This document shows, piece by piece, positions 34,046-43,249 of a DNA stretch of 64,000 bases. The notes under the pieces are model-generated. The model saw only the letters and a program-made list of their open reading frames with translations, was not told the origin of the DNA and searched no databases. This DNA comes from Mycolicibacterium sp. CBMA 234. Its GTDB lineage: Bacteria > Actinomycetota > Actinomycetes > Mycobacteriales > Mycobacteriaceae. Where the stretch lies: the NCBI RefSeq assembly GCF_009729415.1, contig NZ_MPKW01000033.1, positions 269,820 to 333,819 of the forward strand. Direction: 5' to 3'. The first letter of the stretch is position 1, and every line of letters starts with the position of its first letter. Both the position numbers and the translations under genes were made by a program.

Positions 34046-35439
34046 CGCACCCACTGAGCACGCGCATCGCCGAGGTGCTGCAACTGGACCCGGCTGCCAA
34101 TGCCATTGAATACGAAGGGCAGTGGCATTCGTGGCGCCAACTGGCCGAGATCGCCGATACGGTCGCCACCGCCGCCCCGGGCGCACAGATCGGGATACTG
34201 CTGCGGAACCGGCCCGACCACATCGCCGCGCTGCTCGGAGTCCTGATGACAGGTGGCACCGTCGTCACGATCAACCCGGCCCGCGGCGAAGAGCGAATCC
34301 GTGCCGACCTCGCGGCACTCGATCCGTCCACTGTCATCGGCGACCCTGGCGACCTGGACGCCCAGGCCGCGACGTCGGTGGCGGGCTTGCGAATCTGGGC
34401 GCACAAAGGCACCGCGGCACCCCGTCCTTCAGTTGCGGTGCGCATGCTGACCAGTGGAACGACGGGGCCGCCCAAGCGAATCGACCTCACCTACGACATG
34501 CTCGCGCGCAGCCTGATGGGTCCGGCACCGACGGCACTGCGACGCGGGGTGGCGATCGTCAATGCCCCCTTGGTTCACATCGGCGGCGTGTTCCGAGTCT
34601 TGCAGTGCGTCACATCGGGGCGGTCGTTCGCCCTACTGGACCGGTTCGACCTGGATCGGTGGGCCGATGCGGTACACCGGCACCGTCCCGCAGCGGTATC
34701 GCTGGTGCCGGCGGCGCTGCGTGCGGTCCTGCATTCGGACCTGTGTGCCGACGACCTGTCGAGCATCCGTGCGGTGACGTCGGGTACGGCGCCGCTGTCC
34801 CCCGACGATGCCGACGCCTTCACCGCCAAGTTCGGTATCCCGGTGCTGACGTCCTACGCGGCAACCGAATTCGGTGGCGGGGTCGCCGGCTGGACGGTCG
34901 CCGACTATCACGAGTTCTGGAAAGCCAAGCGCGGCAGCGTCGGACGGGCCACGCTGGGCGCGTCGCTGCGCGTCGTCGACGACCACGGCAATCCGTTGGC
35001 CGCCGACCAATCGGGGCTGCTGGAGGTCAAACCAGGCCAACTCGGGCCATCGGTGGACTGGCTGCGCACCACCGACCTGGCGCGCATCGACGCCGACGGA
35101 TTCCTGTGGATCCTGGGGCGCGCCGACCAGGCCATCATCCGGGGCGGGTTCAAAGTGCTCCCCGATGATGTCCGCGCCGCGCTCGAAGGGCACCCCGCTG
35201 TGACGGGCGCTGCGGTCGTGGGCCGTCCCGACGAGAGACTGGGCGAGACCCCGGTCGCCATGGTGGAACTACGGGCACCTGCCGAGGTCGACGACATCGT
35301 CGGCTACCTCCGAACCCGGTTGGCGCGCTATGAGATTCCGAGCTCCATCGCGATCGTCGACCAGATTCCCCGCACCCCCTCCGGCAAGGCAGATCTGGGC
35401 GAAGTCCGCCGGTTCTTCGCCGACGACCATGCCGGATAA
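34042..35439 (+). CDS. AMP-dependent acyl-CoA synthetase
   Basis: The 465-aa ANL ligase (GTG 34042, GTGA overlap) has the P-loop LTSGTTGPPKRIDL near residue 140, SYAATEFGGG near 275, RTTDLARIDADG near 350 and the terminal TPSGKADLGEVRRF lysine region. It is about 60-80 residues shorter than usual because its N-terminal domain is compact. It activates a carboxylic acid to its CoA ester. The next ligase starts inside its last codons (11-base overlap), an unusual pairing of two ligases. Confidence 0.88.
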   Translation: MTHPLSTRIAEVLQLDPAANAIEYEGQWHSWRQLAEIADTVATAAPGAQIGILLRNRPDHIAALLGVLMTGGTVVTINPARGEERIRADLAALDPSTVIGDPGDLDAQAATSVAGLRIWAHKGTAAPRPSVAVRMLTSGTTGPPKRIDLTYDMLARSLMGPAPTALRRGVAIVNAPLVHIGGVFRVLQCVTSGRSFALLDRFDLDRWADAVHRHRPAAVSLVPAALRAVLHSDLCADDLSSIRAVTSGTAPLSPDDADAFTAKFGIPVLTSYAATEFGGGVAGWTVADYHEFWKAKRGSVGRATLGASLRVVDDHGNPLAADQSGLLEVKPGQLGPSVDWLRTTDLARIDADGFLWILGRADQAIIRGGFKVLPDDVRAALEGHPAVTGAAVVGRPDERLGETPVAMVELRAPAEVDDIVGYLRTRLARYEIPSSIAIVDQIPRTPSGKADLGEVRRFFADDHAG

Positions 35440-36928
35440 CACCATCGACCGCCTGGTGCGGGCACGCAGTGCGGCATATCGCGACAAGCCGGCAGTGATC
35501 GATCCGGCCACCTCGACGAGCTATGGCGAACTCGATGCGTCGAGCCGCGACCTGGCGGCAGCGTTCATCGAAGCCGGGATCGGTGTGGGCACCCGGGTTG
35601 GACTGATCATGCCGAACAATGTCGACTGGGTCCGGATCGCCGTCGCGGTGACGCGGATCGGGGCGGTGCTGGTTCCGCTGAGCACGCTGCTGCGCGGCCC
35701 CGAATTGGTCGCGCAATTGCGCGTCGCGGGGGTGCAGCACCTCATCACCGTCGACGAGTTCCGGGGCCACCGGTATGTCGATGAACTTCACGCGGAGGAG
35801 GCAGCGCTCCCGGAGCTGCGCCGGATCTGGCGCGCCACCGAGCTGCTCGCCGGTGCGGACACCGGCTCAGTCGACGCCATGGCCGGAATGGTCACGCCTG
35901 CAGACACTCTCGCCATCATGTTCACCTCCGGCAGCAGCGGCCCACCCAAGGGTGTCATCCACTCACACGGCGGTGCCCTCGGCGCGGTAGCGGCAGGCTT
36001 GCGGGCGCGCTGTGTCGACACCGATACCCGCCTGTACCTGCCGATGCCCTTCTTCTGGGTGGGCGGATTCGGCAGCGGCATCCTGTCGGCGCTCTCGGCC
36101 GGCGCCACGCTGGTCACCGAAGAGGTGCCGCGACCAGACACGACCTTGCAGCTTCTGCGGCGCGAACGCGTGACACTGTTTCGCGGCTGGCCCGACCAGG
36201 CCGAAGCGATTGCCCGCCATGCCGATTCGGTCAAGGCGCCGCTACCTGCTCTTCATCAGGGGAGCCTGCCCGCGCTCCTGCCCGAGGCGCAGCGGCCTGC
36301 GCCCGGAGCCCGGGCGCGGCTGTTCGGGATGACGGAGGCGTTCGGCCCGTACTGCGGATACCCGGCCGATACCGACCTACCTGCGGACAAGTGGGGCAGC
36401 TGCGGTAAACCGTTCGCCGGCATAGAGGTTCGGATCGCCGATACCGATACCGCTACCGGAGCACCTCTACCCGCCGGCGAGGTAGGCATGATCCAGCTCC
36501 GGGGGTCGCACCTGATGCGCGGGATCTGCGGGCGCACAAACGAAGACGTGTTCACCACCGACGGCTATTACCCCACCGGCGATCTCGGCCATCTCGACGC
36601 CGATGGGTTCATGTTCTACCACGGCCGCTGCGACAACATGTTCAAGGTCAACGGCGCGACCGTCTACCCCAGCGAGGTCGAACAGGCGTTGCGCACCATC
36701 GCCGGGGTCGACGTCGCTGCGGTGACCGACGTGGCCGGCGCGGTCGGGGCGGCCGTCGTGACGCGCAGCCTGACCGTCGATCAGCTGCGCGCCGCGGCGC
36801 GAAACCGGTTGAGCTCGTTCAAAGTCCCGACGGTGTGGCGAGTGCTGGCCTCAGACGACGCACTGCCCCGGGGCTCCACCGGGAAGATCGATGTCGCCGC
36901 GTTGCGGGAGCTCTTGGCGCAATCCTGA
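35429..36928 (+). CDS. AMP-dependent acyl-CoA synthetase
   Basis: The 499-aa ANL ligase has MFTSGSSGPPKGVIHSH near residue 165, FGMTEAFGPYCGYP near 300, YPTGDLGHLDADG near 390 and LPRGSTGKIDVAAL at the end. It differs clearly from the ligase just upstream, so it is not a recent duplicate and probably takes a different acid. Its stop codon directly abuts the stop codon of the convergent TesB-like gene. Confidence 0.88.
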   Translation: MPDNTIDRLVRARSAAYRDKPAVIDPATSTSYGELDASSRDLAAAFIEAGIGVGTRVGLIMPNNVDWVRIAVAVTRIGAVLVPLSTLLRGPELVAQLRVAGVQHLITVDEFRGHRYVDELHAEEAALPELRRIWRATELLAGADTGSVDAMAGMVTPADTLAIMFTSGSSGPPKGVIHSHGGALGAVAAGLRARCVDTDTRLYLPMPFFWVGGFGSGILSALSAGATLVTEEVPRPDTTLQLLRRERVTLFRGWPDQAEAIARHADSVKAPLPALHQGSLPALLPEAQRPAPGARARLFGMTEAFGPYCGYPADTDLPADKWGSCGKPFAGIEVRIADTDTATGAPLPAGEVGMIQLRGSHLMRGICGRTNEDVFTTDGYYPTGDLGHLDADGFMFYHGRCDNMFKVNGATVYPSEVEQALRTIAGVDVAAVTDVAGAVGAAVVTRSLTVDQLRAAARNRLSSFKVPTVWRVLASDDALPRGSTGKIDVAALRELLAQS

Positions 36929-37786
36929 CTACAGGCGCGCCGTCGCGGCGACGGCGGCGTCGGAGATTCGCAGCGGACGGATCATGCCCTCCTGCGTGAA
37001 CGAGGCGATGAGCCGGCCGTCCTCGGTATGGACTTGTCCACGCACGTAAGACATTCCGGCCCCGACCTGGGTGCTCTCGTGGGAGTACAGCAGCCAGCCG
37101 TCCCATCCGACGGGTTCGTGGAAGGTGACCGTGACCGTCATCGGTGCGGTGGACACCGTGAGGTGCGCCTGGCTGGTGCCGATGCCCGCGTGCGCACGCA
37201 TGGTCGTCGAGATCGACAGGTGGCCGGTGAAGTGCGCGAGCAGCGCCTTGGCCAGATCGTCGCGCCGCGGGATGGGGTCGTAGTGCAGCCACGCGTGCAG
37301 TTCGGGTGGGCCCACCTCGTCGGGACTGTTGACGTCGACGACATCGACGAGGCGCAACTCGCGGCCGATCATCGGCATGGGGCTCGGATTCGACTCGGCG
37401 GGCGGCGCGACGTGGGGACGGTCCGCGTGATGGCGGATCACGTCGGGTGTCGGGGTGTCGGCGAGCACCGTCACCGTCGCGCAGCGGCGGCCGTCCTGCT
37501 CCACGGCCACCACCGCGGAGGCGAAGCTCCGGCCGTCGTTCACCACGTCGACGACGAACTCGACCGGCAGGTCAACCTGCACGGCTCGGCCGAAGATCGC
37601 GTGAGCGGAGCGAATTGTCTTGGTCGGCAACAGTTTTGCGACGGCGACGATGGACTGCGCGAGCAGTTGGGTGCCGTCGACGATGGCACGTTCGCCGCCA
37701 TCGCTGAAGCCGCGGAACCGCCCGGCTCCCGCAGGCTGGACATCGAACACATCGAGCATTCCGGTGACGGAGGACGGAGTCGTCAT
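36929..37786 (-). CDS. TesB-like double-hotdog acyl-CoA thioesterase
   Basis: The 285-aa protein has two hotdog repeats: the first with SIVAVAKLLPTKTIRSAHAIFGRAV-type segment (about residues 45-70), the second with WLHYDPIP and LLAHFTGHLSISTTMRAHAG (about 170-200), a layout of acyl-CoA thioesterase II. It would release free acids and CoA from medium or long acyl-CoAs. It is the last gene of a three-gene minus-strand operon (LLM, DUF427, this), overlapping DUF427 by 4 bases. No TACTGT-type site is near. Confidence 0.85.
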   Translation of the reverse strand: MTTPSSVTGMLDVFDVQPAGAGRFRGFSDGGERAIVDGTQLLAQSIVAVAKLLPTKTIRSAHAIFGRAVQVDLPVEFVVDVVNDGRSFASAVVAVEQDGRRCATVTVLADTPTPDVIRHHADRPHVAPPAESNPSPMPMIGRELRLVDVVDVNSPDEVGPPELHAWLHYDPIPRRDDLAKALLAHFTGHLSISTTMRAHAGIGTSQAHLTVSTAPMTVTVTFHEPVGWDGWLLYSHESTQVGAGMSYVRGQVHTEDGRLIASFTQEGMIRPLRISDAAVAATARL

Positions 37787-38172
37787 GCGTGGCCGTATCC
37801 GAGGACGGCGGGGTGCGCCTGCGCCACCCGGACGACAACGCGGTCTTGATAGAACGCGATGTGGCCGCGCAGCCGTGCCACGTCTTCGGTCGGGTCCTCG
37901 TAGCTCCAGCACACCGGTTCGTCTCCATCGTTGTCGAATCGCCAATAGGTAGCTTGCCCTCTGAACGGGCAGCGGCTCGTAGCGTCCGAATCCCTGCGCA
38001 GGTCGATGTGGACATCCGAGCGGGGAAAGTAGAACACCAGCCCGTGATCCTGCTCGTCGACGAGCAGCGCGGCGGTGGTCGAGGCGAGCAGCCGTCCGTC
38101 GTACTCGGCCGTGATCCTGTTGCGGCGGCGATGGATATCGACACGGTAGTCGGGACGGTCCGCGAAACTCAT
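37783..38172 (-). CDS. DUF427-domain protein
   Basis: The 129-aa protein has the DUF427 pattern: LASTTAALLVDEQDHGLVFYFPRSDV, SRCPFRGQATYW and AFYQDRV. DUF427 proteins form small barrels of unknown biochemical function and are common in mycobacteria next to oxidoreductases or thioesterases. It overlaps both neighbours by 4 bases, so all three genes are co-translated. Confidence 0.9.
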   Translation of the reverse strand: MSFADRPDYRVDIHRRRNRITAEYDGRLLASTTAALLVDEQDHGLVFYFPRSDVHIDLRRDSDATSRCPFRGQATYWRFDNDGDEPVCWSYEDPTEDVARLRGHIAFYQDRVVVRVAQAHPAVLGYGHA

Positions 38173-39011
38173 GCCGCTTTCACCACCGTCTCGGCGAACT
38201 CCCGCAGGGTATCGGGCTCGGCGAAATCGGCGAACCAGACGTAAAACCGTTCGGCGCCAAGGTCACTCATCCGGCCGAAGTGGTCAGTCAGCTCGTCGGC
38301 CGTCCCGCATGTCAGTCCGTCGCCGAGGTACCCGAATCGGCGGGTGCTCGCCTCAGTGACCGTCGTACGGTCGGCTCCGGACCCGACGAAGCCGACCATC
38401 TGCTGCACCGACACCTGCGCATCTCCCGCGTGTGGGCGCAGCTGCTCGAGCCGGTCGAGGTGATTGCACGGCAGATTCCACCAATCCGCATGTCTGCGAA
38501 CCAGTTCCATGGTCTTCTTGCCCACGCCTCCCAGCACCAGGGGAATCGGGTGTTCGCGGCGCGGGCACTGAGCGTTGTCGCCGTCGTCGCCCCAGTACTG
38601 CCGGATCAGCGCCAGATCACGTTCGAGCCGGCGGAAGCGGGCGGGAGCGTCGTCGGCGTTGTCGATGTCGAACCGCTCGAACTCGGCCGGCATCGACCCG
38701 GCGCCCAGGCCGAGCTCGAACCGCCCGCCCGATGCCGCAGACATCGTGACGGCATGTTTCGCGAGCACCGCCGGATGACGGAAACCATCGCACAGGACCA
38801 GATGTCCGACCCGCAGTCGCTGCGTGTGTGCCGCGACCCAGGCGGCGATCGCCGTGGCGTCCCAGATACCTCGGTCCGGGGCACCCGGCGCTTCGAGGTG
38901 GTCGATGAAGGCGATGCCGTCGAAGCCCGACCCCTCGGCCACCTGCGCGCGCTCGACGATGTCATTGATGGTCAGCCGCACCTGCGGCAGAAAAAGGAAC
39001 CACTCGGCCAT
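38169..39011 (-). CDS. F420-dependent LLM-class oxidoreductase (third)
   Basis: The 280-aa luciferase-like protein has GSGFDGIAFIDHLEAPG, RLRVGHLVLCDGFRHPAVLAKHAVTM and GGRFELGLGAGSMPAEF near residue 95. Its electron donor is probably F420H2. It is the first gene of the operon reaching 36929. The upstream 150 bases (39012-39161) are AT-rich and hold the likely promoter but no palindrome of the shared type. Confidence 0.87.
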   Translation of the reverse strand: MAEWFLFLPQVRLTINDIVERAQVAEGSGFDGIAFIDHLEAPGAPDRGIWDATAIAAWVAAHTQRLRVGHLVLCDGFRHPAVLAKHAVTMSAASGGRFELGLGAGSMPAEFERFDIDNADDAPARFRRLERDLALIRQYWGDDGDNAQCPRREHPIPLVLGGVGKKTMELVRRHADWWNLPCNHLDRLEQLRPHAGDAQVSVQQMVGFVGSGADRTTVTEASTRRFGYLGDGLTCGTADELTDHFGRMSDLGAERFYVWFADFAEPDTLREFAETVVKAA

Positions 39012-39161
39012 GACGTCACTACTCTAGGCGAAATGAAAGTGATCTTCTACTCAATCGAAAATATGATTCTCAGTCCCAATCTTTCCAACGGCCGTCACTA
39101 GCGTTCGCGGCGCCAACGCTCGAAGAGATCCGGCACCGAAATCGGGAAGCTCGCGGCCGGG

Positions 39162-40616
39162 CTACAGCTGAACGATGACACTCTTGTTCTTGAGGTAGGC
39201 CTCGAGTCCCTCACGACCGAATTCCTGGCCCCAGCCGGATTGCTTGTAGCCACCGAAGGGCAAGTCGTGGTCAAAGACCAACTGGCAGTTGACCTGAACG
39301 CTGCCCGCCTGCAGCCGCTTGACGATGCGGTGCGCCCGGCTGACGTTTGTGGTCCATGCGGTAGCCGCGAGGCCATAGCTGGTGTCGTTGGCCATGGCGA
39401 CAGCCTCGTCTTCGGTGTCGAACGGCAGGATGCTCACCACCGGCCCGAAGATTTCCTGCTGGTATAGGCGCATTCCGGGGTCGACGTTGGTCAGCACCGT
39501 CGGGTGTACGAAGTAGCCCTTGCGATCCAGCCGGTAACCGCCCGTAACGATCTCGACGCCGTCGTTCTTGCCTTCGTCAATGAAGCCCAAGACGCGGCTG
39601 AGTTGTTTGGCACTGATCAGCGGGCCGCTCATCACACCCTCTTCGTCCGGCCCGCCATATTTCATGAAGTTGGCGACGCCCGCGATGCCTTCGACCACCT
39701 TGTCATAGACACCGCGCTGCACGAAAATCCTTGAGCCGCACACACATCCCTGGCCGGAGTGGATGAAGATTCCCATGGCCGCCCCAAAAATGGCTTTGTC
39801 CAGGTCGGCGTCGTCGAAGATCAGCACAGGCGACTTTCCCCCCAGTTCAAGCATGACCTTCTTGAGGTTGCCCGCCGAGGACTTGACGATTTCCTTGCCG
39901 ACTTCGGTCGAACCCGTAAAGGCGACTTTCTCGACGTCGGGATGCGCGGTGATGGCAGCGCCCGCGGTGTGGCCGTACCCGGTGATCAGGTTGACAACGC
40001 CGTCGGGCACGCCGGCTTCGTGGATCAGCCGGTCCAGCAGCAGCGCCGAAAGGGGCGTCTCCTCCGCCGGTTTCACCAGGCTGCTGCAGCCGGCGGCCAG
40101 CGCAGGGGCGATCTTGGCGCAGGCGTTGAAGATCGGCCCGTTCCACGGAAAGATCAGGCCGACAACGCCGTACGGCTCGCGCAGCGTGTAGCCGTGCTGA
40201 TCGACATACGCATCCGAGGCTATGCCGCTGGTGCGGATGTCGTAGGCGGTGCCGTTGATCTTGGAACACCAGCCGGCGTAGTAGCGGAAGAACTCGGCGC
40301 AGGTCGGAACGACGAGCTCGGACTGCATCTTCATCATGCCGGTGTTGGCCGAATCGATCGCCGCAAACTCGGCCGCGTGCTCGTCGATCAGTTCGGCGAT
40401 TCGCCACAGGGTCTTGGCGCGTTCCCGGCCGGGCAGCCCGGACCAGACACCGGATTCGAAGGACGACTTGGCCCGCGCGACGGCCTCGTCGACGAACCCG
40501 GGGCCGCAATCGGTGAATTCGCCAATCTGCTCCTCGGTCACCGGATCGATGATCGGGATCAGCTCACCCGTGCCCGGGCGCTTCTGGATGTCCTCCAAAA
40601 CGGACTGCAGCGTCAT
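39162..40616 (-). CDS. Aldehyde dehydrogenase
   Basis: The 484-aa NAD(P)-dependent aldehyde dehydrogenase has FPWNGPIFNACAKIAPALAAG, VAFTGSTEVGKEI, MLELGGKSPVLIFDDAD (general-base Glu) and SGQGCVCGSRIFV (nucleophilic Cys), as in betaine/vanillin-type enzymes. ATG 40616 has a GAGAGG site. It is divergent from a TetR-type regulator gene and has two overlapping inverted repeats upstream (40661-40690), so it is likely regulated by that protein. Its substrate is unknown. Confidence 0.92.
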   Translation of the reverse strand: MTLQSVLEDIQKRPGTGELIPIIDPVTEEQIGEFTDCGPGFVDEAVARAKSSFESGVWSGLPGRERAKTLWRIAELIDEHAAEFAAIDSANTGMMKMQSELVVPTCAEFFRYYAGWCSKINGTAYDIRTSGIASDAYVDQHGYTLREPYGVVGLIFPWNGPIFNACAKIAPALAAGCSSLVKPAEETPLSALLLDRLIHEAGVPDGVVNLITGYGHTAGAAITAHPDVEKVAFTGSTEVGKEIVKSSAGNLKKVMLELGGKSPVLIFDDADLDKAIFGAAMGIFIHSGQGCVCGSRIFVQRGVYDKVVEGIAGVANFMKYGGPDEEGVMSGPLISAKQLSRVLGFIDEGKNDGVEIVTGGYRLDRKGYFVHPTVLTNVDPGMRLYQQEIFGPVVSILPFDTEDEAVAMANDTSYGLAATAWTTNVSRAHRIVKRLQAGSVQVNCQLVFDHDLPFGGYKQSGWGQEFGREGLEAYLKNKSVIVQL

Positions 40617-40945
40617 CGTGTGCCTCTCATCGTCAGCGGTGCGCACCCCGGGATGAGTGCGCAACAAATGCTGTGCAGTTGCTTAGCATTGCCGTCGGCA
40701 GGTCGTCAAGAGTCGCTAGCTTCGGCGGTTTCTCTAGAAGGGCCGAAAAGGTGTCCGTCAGCCACGACGACACCTCCCCCGACCTGGGACGCACGCACGC
40801 TGCAGGTTGCAAAACCAGTCGGTTTGCCTCAGCGTCGAGGTGCTCGTTCATTTGACGCGGCCGGGTCGTGCTAGACACCGAGCTGGTTGGCGCATGCGAT
40901 CGAGCCCCCAAGGCAGTCGCTGAGCGCCCCGGACTGCGGATATGC
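40617..40945. promoter_or_regulatory. Intergenic region between ALDH and the second regulator, with two overlapping inverted repeats
   Basis: GCAAC-N12-GTTGC at 40661-40682 and AATGCT-N12-AGCATT at 40667-40690 overlap, 45-75 bases upstream of the aldehyde dehydrogenase start. Both have 12-base spacers. They are candidate operator half-sites. The rest of the region shows no clear gene; the reading frame of the regulator extends back to 40868. Confidence 0.4.
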
Positions 40946-41620
40946 ATGTTGGGGGCGGCCACCGACGGTCTTGTGCGTGCCGGCGTTGTTTACCATCAAG
41001 ACATCACTGAACCGAAGCGATACAACGCGCCGTTACGGCGGCAACAGTTGGCCGACGCCGCCATCACGCTCTTGGGCACTGAAGGTGGGCGAGGGCTGAG
41101 CCACCCCCGCGTCGATAAACAGGCCCTGGTGCCGCCAGGCACCACGTCGTACTACTTCCGCACCCGTAAAGCCCTGCTGCAGGCGGCCGCCGAGCGTGTC
41201 ACTGAACTAGGCGCGGCGGACCTGTCAAAGATGACCGAACTCGCCGGCGGCGAGGTAACGGAATATGCGGGAACCAAAGGCTTGGCACAGCTGGTGATTC
41301 TGTCCAGTAACGAACCTTGGTTAACCCGGACTCGAGCCCGTTACGAGCTGATGCTGACCGCCCGGCTTGAGCCGGAACTGGCCGCCTCCCTGTTAGAGTT
41401 CGCAGCCAAGCTCTACGGCCTGGCGCGCGATGCTATCGCCAACTGGCACGAAGAACAATTAGATTCGACGCTCCTCGACGAGCAGACGAGAACAGTGCTG
41501 ACCTATATCGAGGGCGTATTGCTGAGCTTCGTGCACGGCTACCCCGCGGTTACCGATGCCGATCAGCTCGACCGTCGGATTAGGGCGATCTTGCGCAGCG
41601 TAACCGCAGAAACCCAGTAG
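40946..41620 (+). CDS. TetR/AcrR-family transcriptional regulator (second)
   Basis: About 224 aa from ATG 40946 (in-frame GTGs at 40868 and 40973 are alternatives; none has a strong ribosome site). A TetR-type helix-turn-helix starts at RRQQLADAAITLLG and includes VPPGTTSYYFRTRKALLQ; the C-terminal half is helical. It is divergent from the aldehyde dehydrogenase, its likely target. Local base composition is less GC-rich than in the catabolic operons. Confidence 0.72.
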   Translation: MLGAATDGLVRAGVVYHQDITEPKRYNAPLRRQQLADAAITLLGTEGGRGLSHPRVDKQALVPPGTTSYYFRTRKALLQAAAERVTELGAADLSKMTELAGGEVTEYAGTKGLAQLVILSSNEPWLTRTRARYELMLTARLEPELAASLLEFAAKLYGLARDAIANWHEEQLDSTLLDEQTRTVLTYIEGVLLSFVHGYPAVTDADQLDRRIRAILRSVTAETQ

Positions 41621-41953
41621 CACCCAGCGGCTGGAAACTGCTTCATTCGCTCCTCGCGCAGGGCGCGCGTCATGCACATCTTGGCTTCCTTGAACAGCAA
41701 ACAAGCTGCCCCGTCCAGACACTGGATCTACTTGGTTGCGCTCCGTCTGAACCGAGACGGGACGAATTGCTCAAGGCGGCTGAATCCATTGCCCCCTCCA
41801 CCGTCCACCGACCAGTGGACACCGCCAACTGCGGCTAGCCAATCAGACCCTCATTCGACTGCCGGATGCGGCGGCGTTTGCCGCCTGAATTTATCCACTA
41901 AACTTTTAGAGGACCCCGGTTTCGTCCATTTATGTAACTGTTATGGTGCACCA
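41621..41953. other. Gene-poor stretch with several small inverted repeats
   Basis: No convincing gene is seen. Inverted repeats are CCGTCT-N6-AGACGG (41743-41760), GTCCAC-N6-GTGGAC (41803-41820) and GGCGGC-N4-GCCGCC (41871-41886). The last may end the regulator transcript. The AT-rich end (TTATCCACTAAACTTTTAG near 41900) probably holds the promoter of the lipase. Confidence 0.4.
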
Positions 41954-43249
41954 ATGTTTCACCGTCTTTTAGCAATCTTGGCGACGCTGATGCTGCTTAA
42001 CGGCCCGTTCTGGAACGTCAGCACTGCGCTGGCAGACACCGGAGGCGATGAGCCGCAGTACGCCGAGTTCTATCTGCCTCCCGACCCGCTGCCGCCGGGC
42101 CGGCCCGGCGATCTGATCCGCACCGAACCGTCGCGGCTCGTGCTCGAACCGTCCGGCCAGCTCGGCGCCATCATGGCCACGGGGACGCGAATCATGTACC
42201 GGAGCACCGATGCCCGCGGAAATCCGGTCGCGGTCACCGGCACCTACTTCGAGCCCTACAACGGCTGGCCGGGCAAGGGACCACGCCCACTGATCAGTTA
42301 CGCGGTCGGCACCCAGGGGCAAGGCAACCAGTGCGCGCCGTCGCGACAGTTCAACCAGGGCATTCACTATTCGGGTGGCTGGGACATCATGGTCAACTAC
42401 GAAGAGGCGTTCATCGCGACCATGGTGGCCCGCGGCTTCGCGATCGTGATGACCGACTACGAGGGCCTCGGCACTCCCGGGATGCACACGTACGTCAACC
42501 GCGTCGCCGAGGCCGCGGCGGTGCTCGACGCCGCCCGGGCCGCCAAGAAGCTGCCGGGCACCTCACTGGACCCCGATGGGCCGGTGGCCTTCTGGGGTTA
42601 CTCGCAAGGGGGCGGTGCCGCGGCATCGGCGGCCGAGCTGGCGTCGTCTTATGCACCTGAACTGCATGTCGTCGGCACATACGCGGGGGCGCCCGTAGCC
42701 GACCTCAAGGAACTGTTCCCGTACACCGACGGCAGTGCTCTGGTCGGTGTGGTCGGTTACGCACTCAATGGCGAGATCTACGCCTACCCTGAATTCGCCG
42801 ACCTCATTCGTTCCAAGCTCACCCAGCGTGGCAAGGACATGCTGGAAAGCGTGTCGCGCCAATGCGTCGGCCAGACCATCGTCGACTTCATGTTCCGGCA
42901 CCTGCAGCCGTACTTCACCGAAGACGTCAATGTGCTCATCGGTGAGGAGCCCTTCAAGACGTTGTTCGAAATGCAGAAGCTGGGCAAGTACAAGCCCAAT
43001 GCGCCGGTGCTGATCAACAGCAACCGATACGACCCGCTGGTGCCGTGGACCGCCGCGAACCAGCTCGGCCGCGATTGGTGCGACAAGGGGGCCGATGTGG
43101 AGTTCCGCACCAACGAGGAGCCGCCGTTCCTGAACAAGCTGGTGATCAACCACGCCCTACCGATGCTCGTGGACGGCGAGCCGGCGATGCAGTGGATCGC
43201 GGCACGGTTCAACGGTGAGCCGACATCGCCCAACTGCGGGAGTCTCTAA
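41954..43249 (+). CDS. Secreted lipase (secretory lipase / LIP family)
   Basis: The 431-aa protein starts with a signal peptide (hydrophobic residues about 4-20, cleavage likely after NVSTALA). The alpha/beta-hydrolase nucleophile elbow is GYSQGGG near residue 220, with YVNRVAEAAAVLDAARA before it and PVLINSNRYDPLVPW (catalytic Asp region) and VINHALPM (His) near the end. It resembles Candida-type secretory lipases found in mycobacteria, acting on lipid or ester substrates outside the membrane. The ATG at 41954 is the first that leaves an N-terminal signal; an open frame continues upstream. Confidence 0.86.
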   Translation: MFHRLLAILATLMLLNGPFWNVSTALADTGGDEPQYAEFYLPPDPLPPGRPGDLIRTEPSRLVLEPSGQLGAIMATGTRIMYRSTDARGNPVAVTGTYFEPYNGWPGKGPRPLISYAVGTQGQGNQCAPSRQFNQGIHYSGGWDIMVNYEEAFIATMVARGFAIVMTDYEGLGTPGMHTYVNRVAEAAAVLDAARAAKKLPGTSLDPDGPVAFWGYSQGGGAAASAAELASSYAPELHVVGTYAGAPVADLKELFPYTDGSALVGVVGYALNGEIYAYPEFADLIRSKLTQRGKDMLESVSRQCVGQTIVDFMFRHLQPYFTEDVNVLIGEEPFKTLFEMQKLGKYKPNAPVLINSNRYDPLVPWTAANQLGRDWCDKGADVEFRTNEEPPFLNKLVINHALPMLVDGEPAMQWIAARFNGEPTSPNCGSL

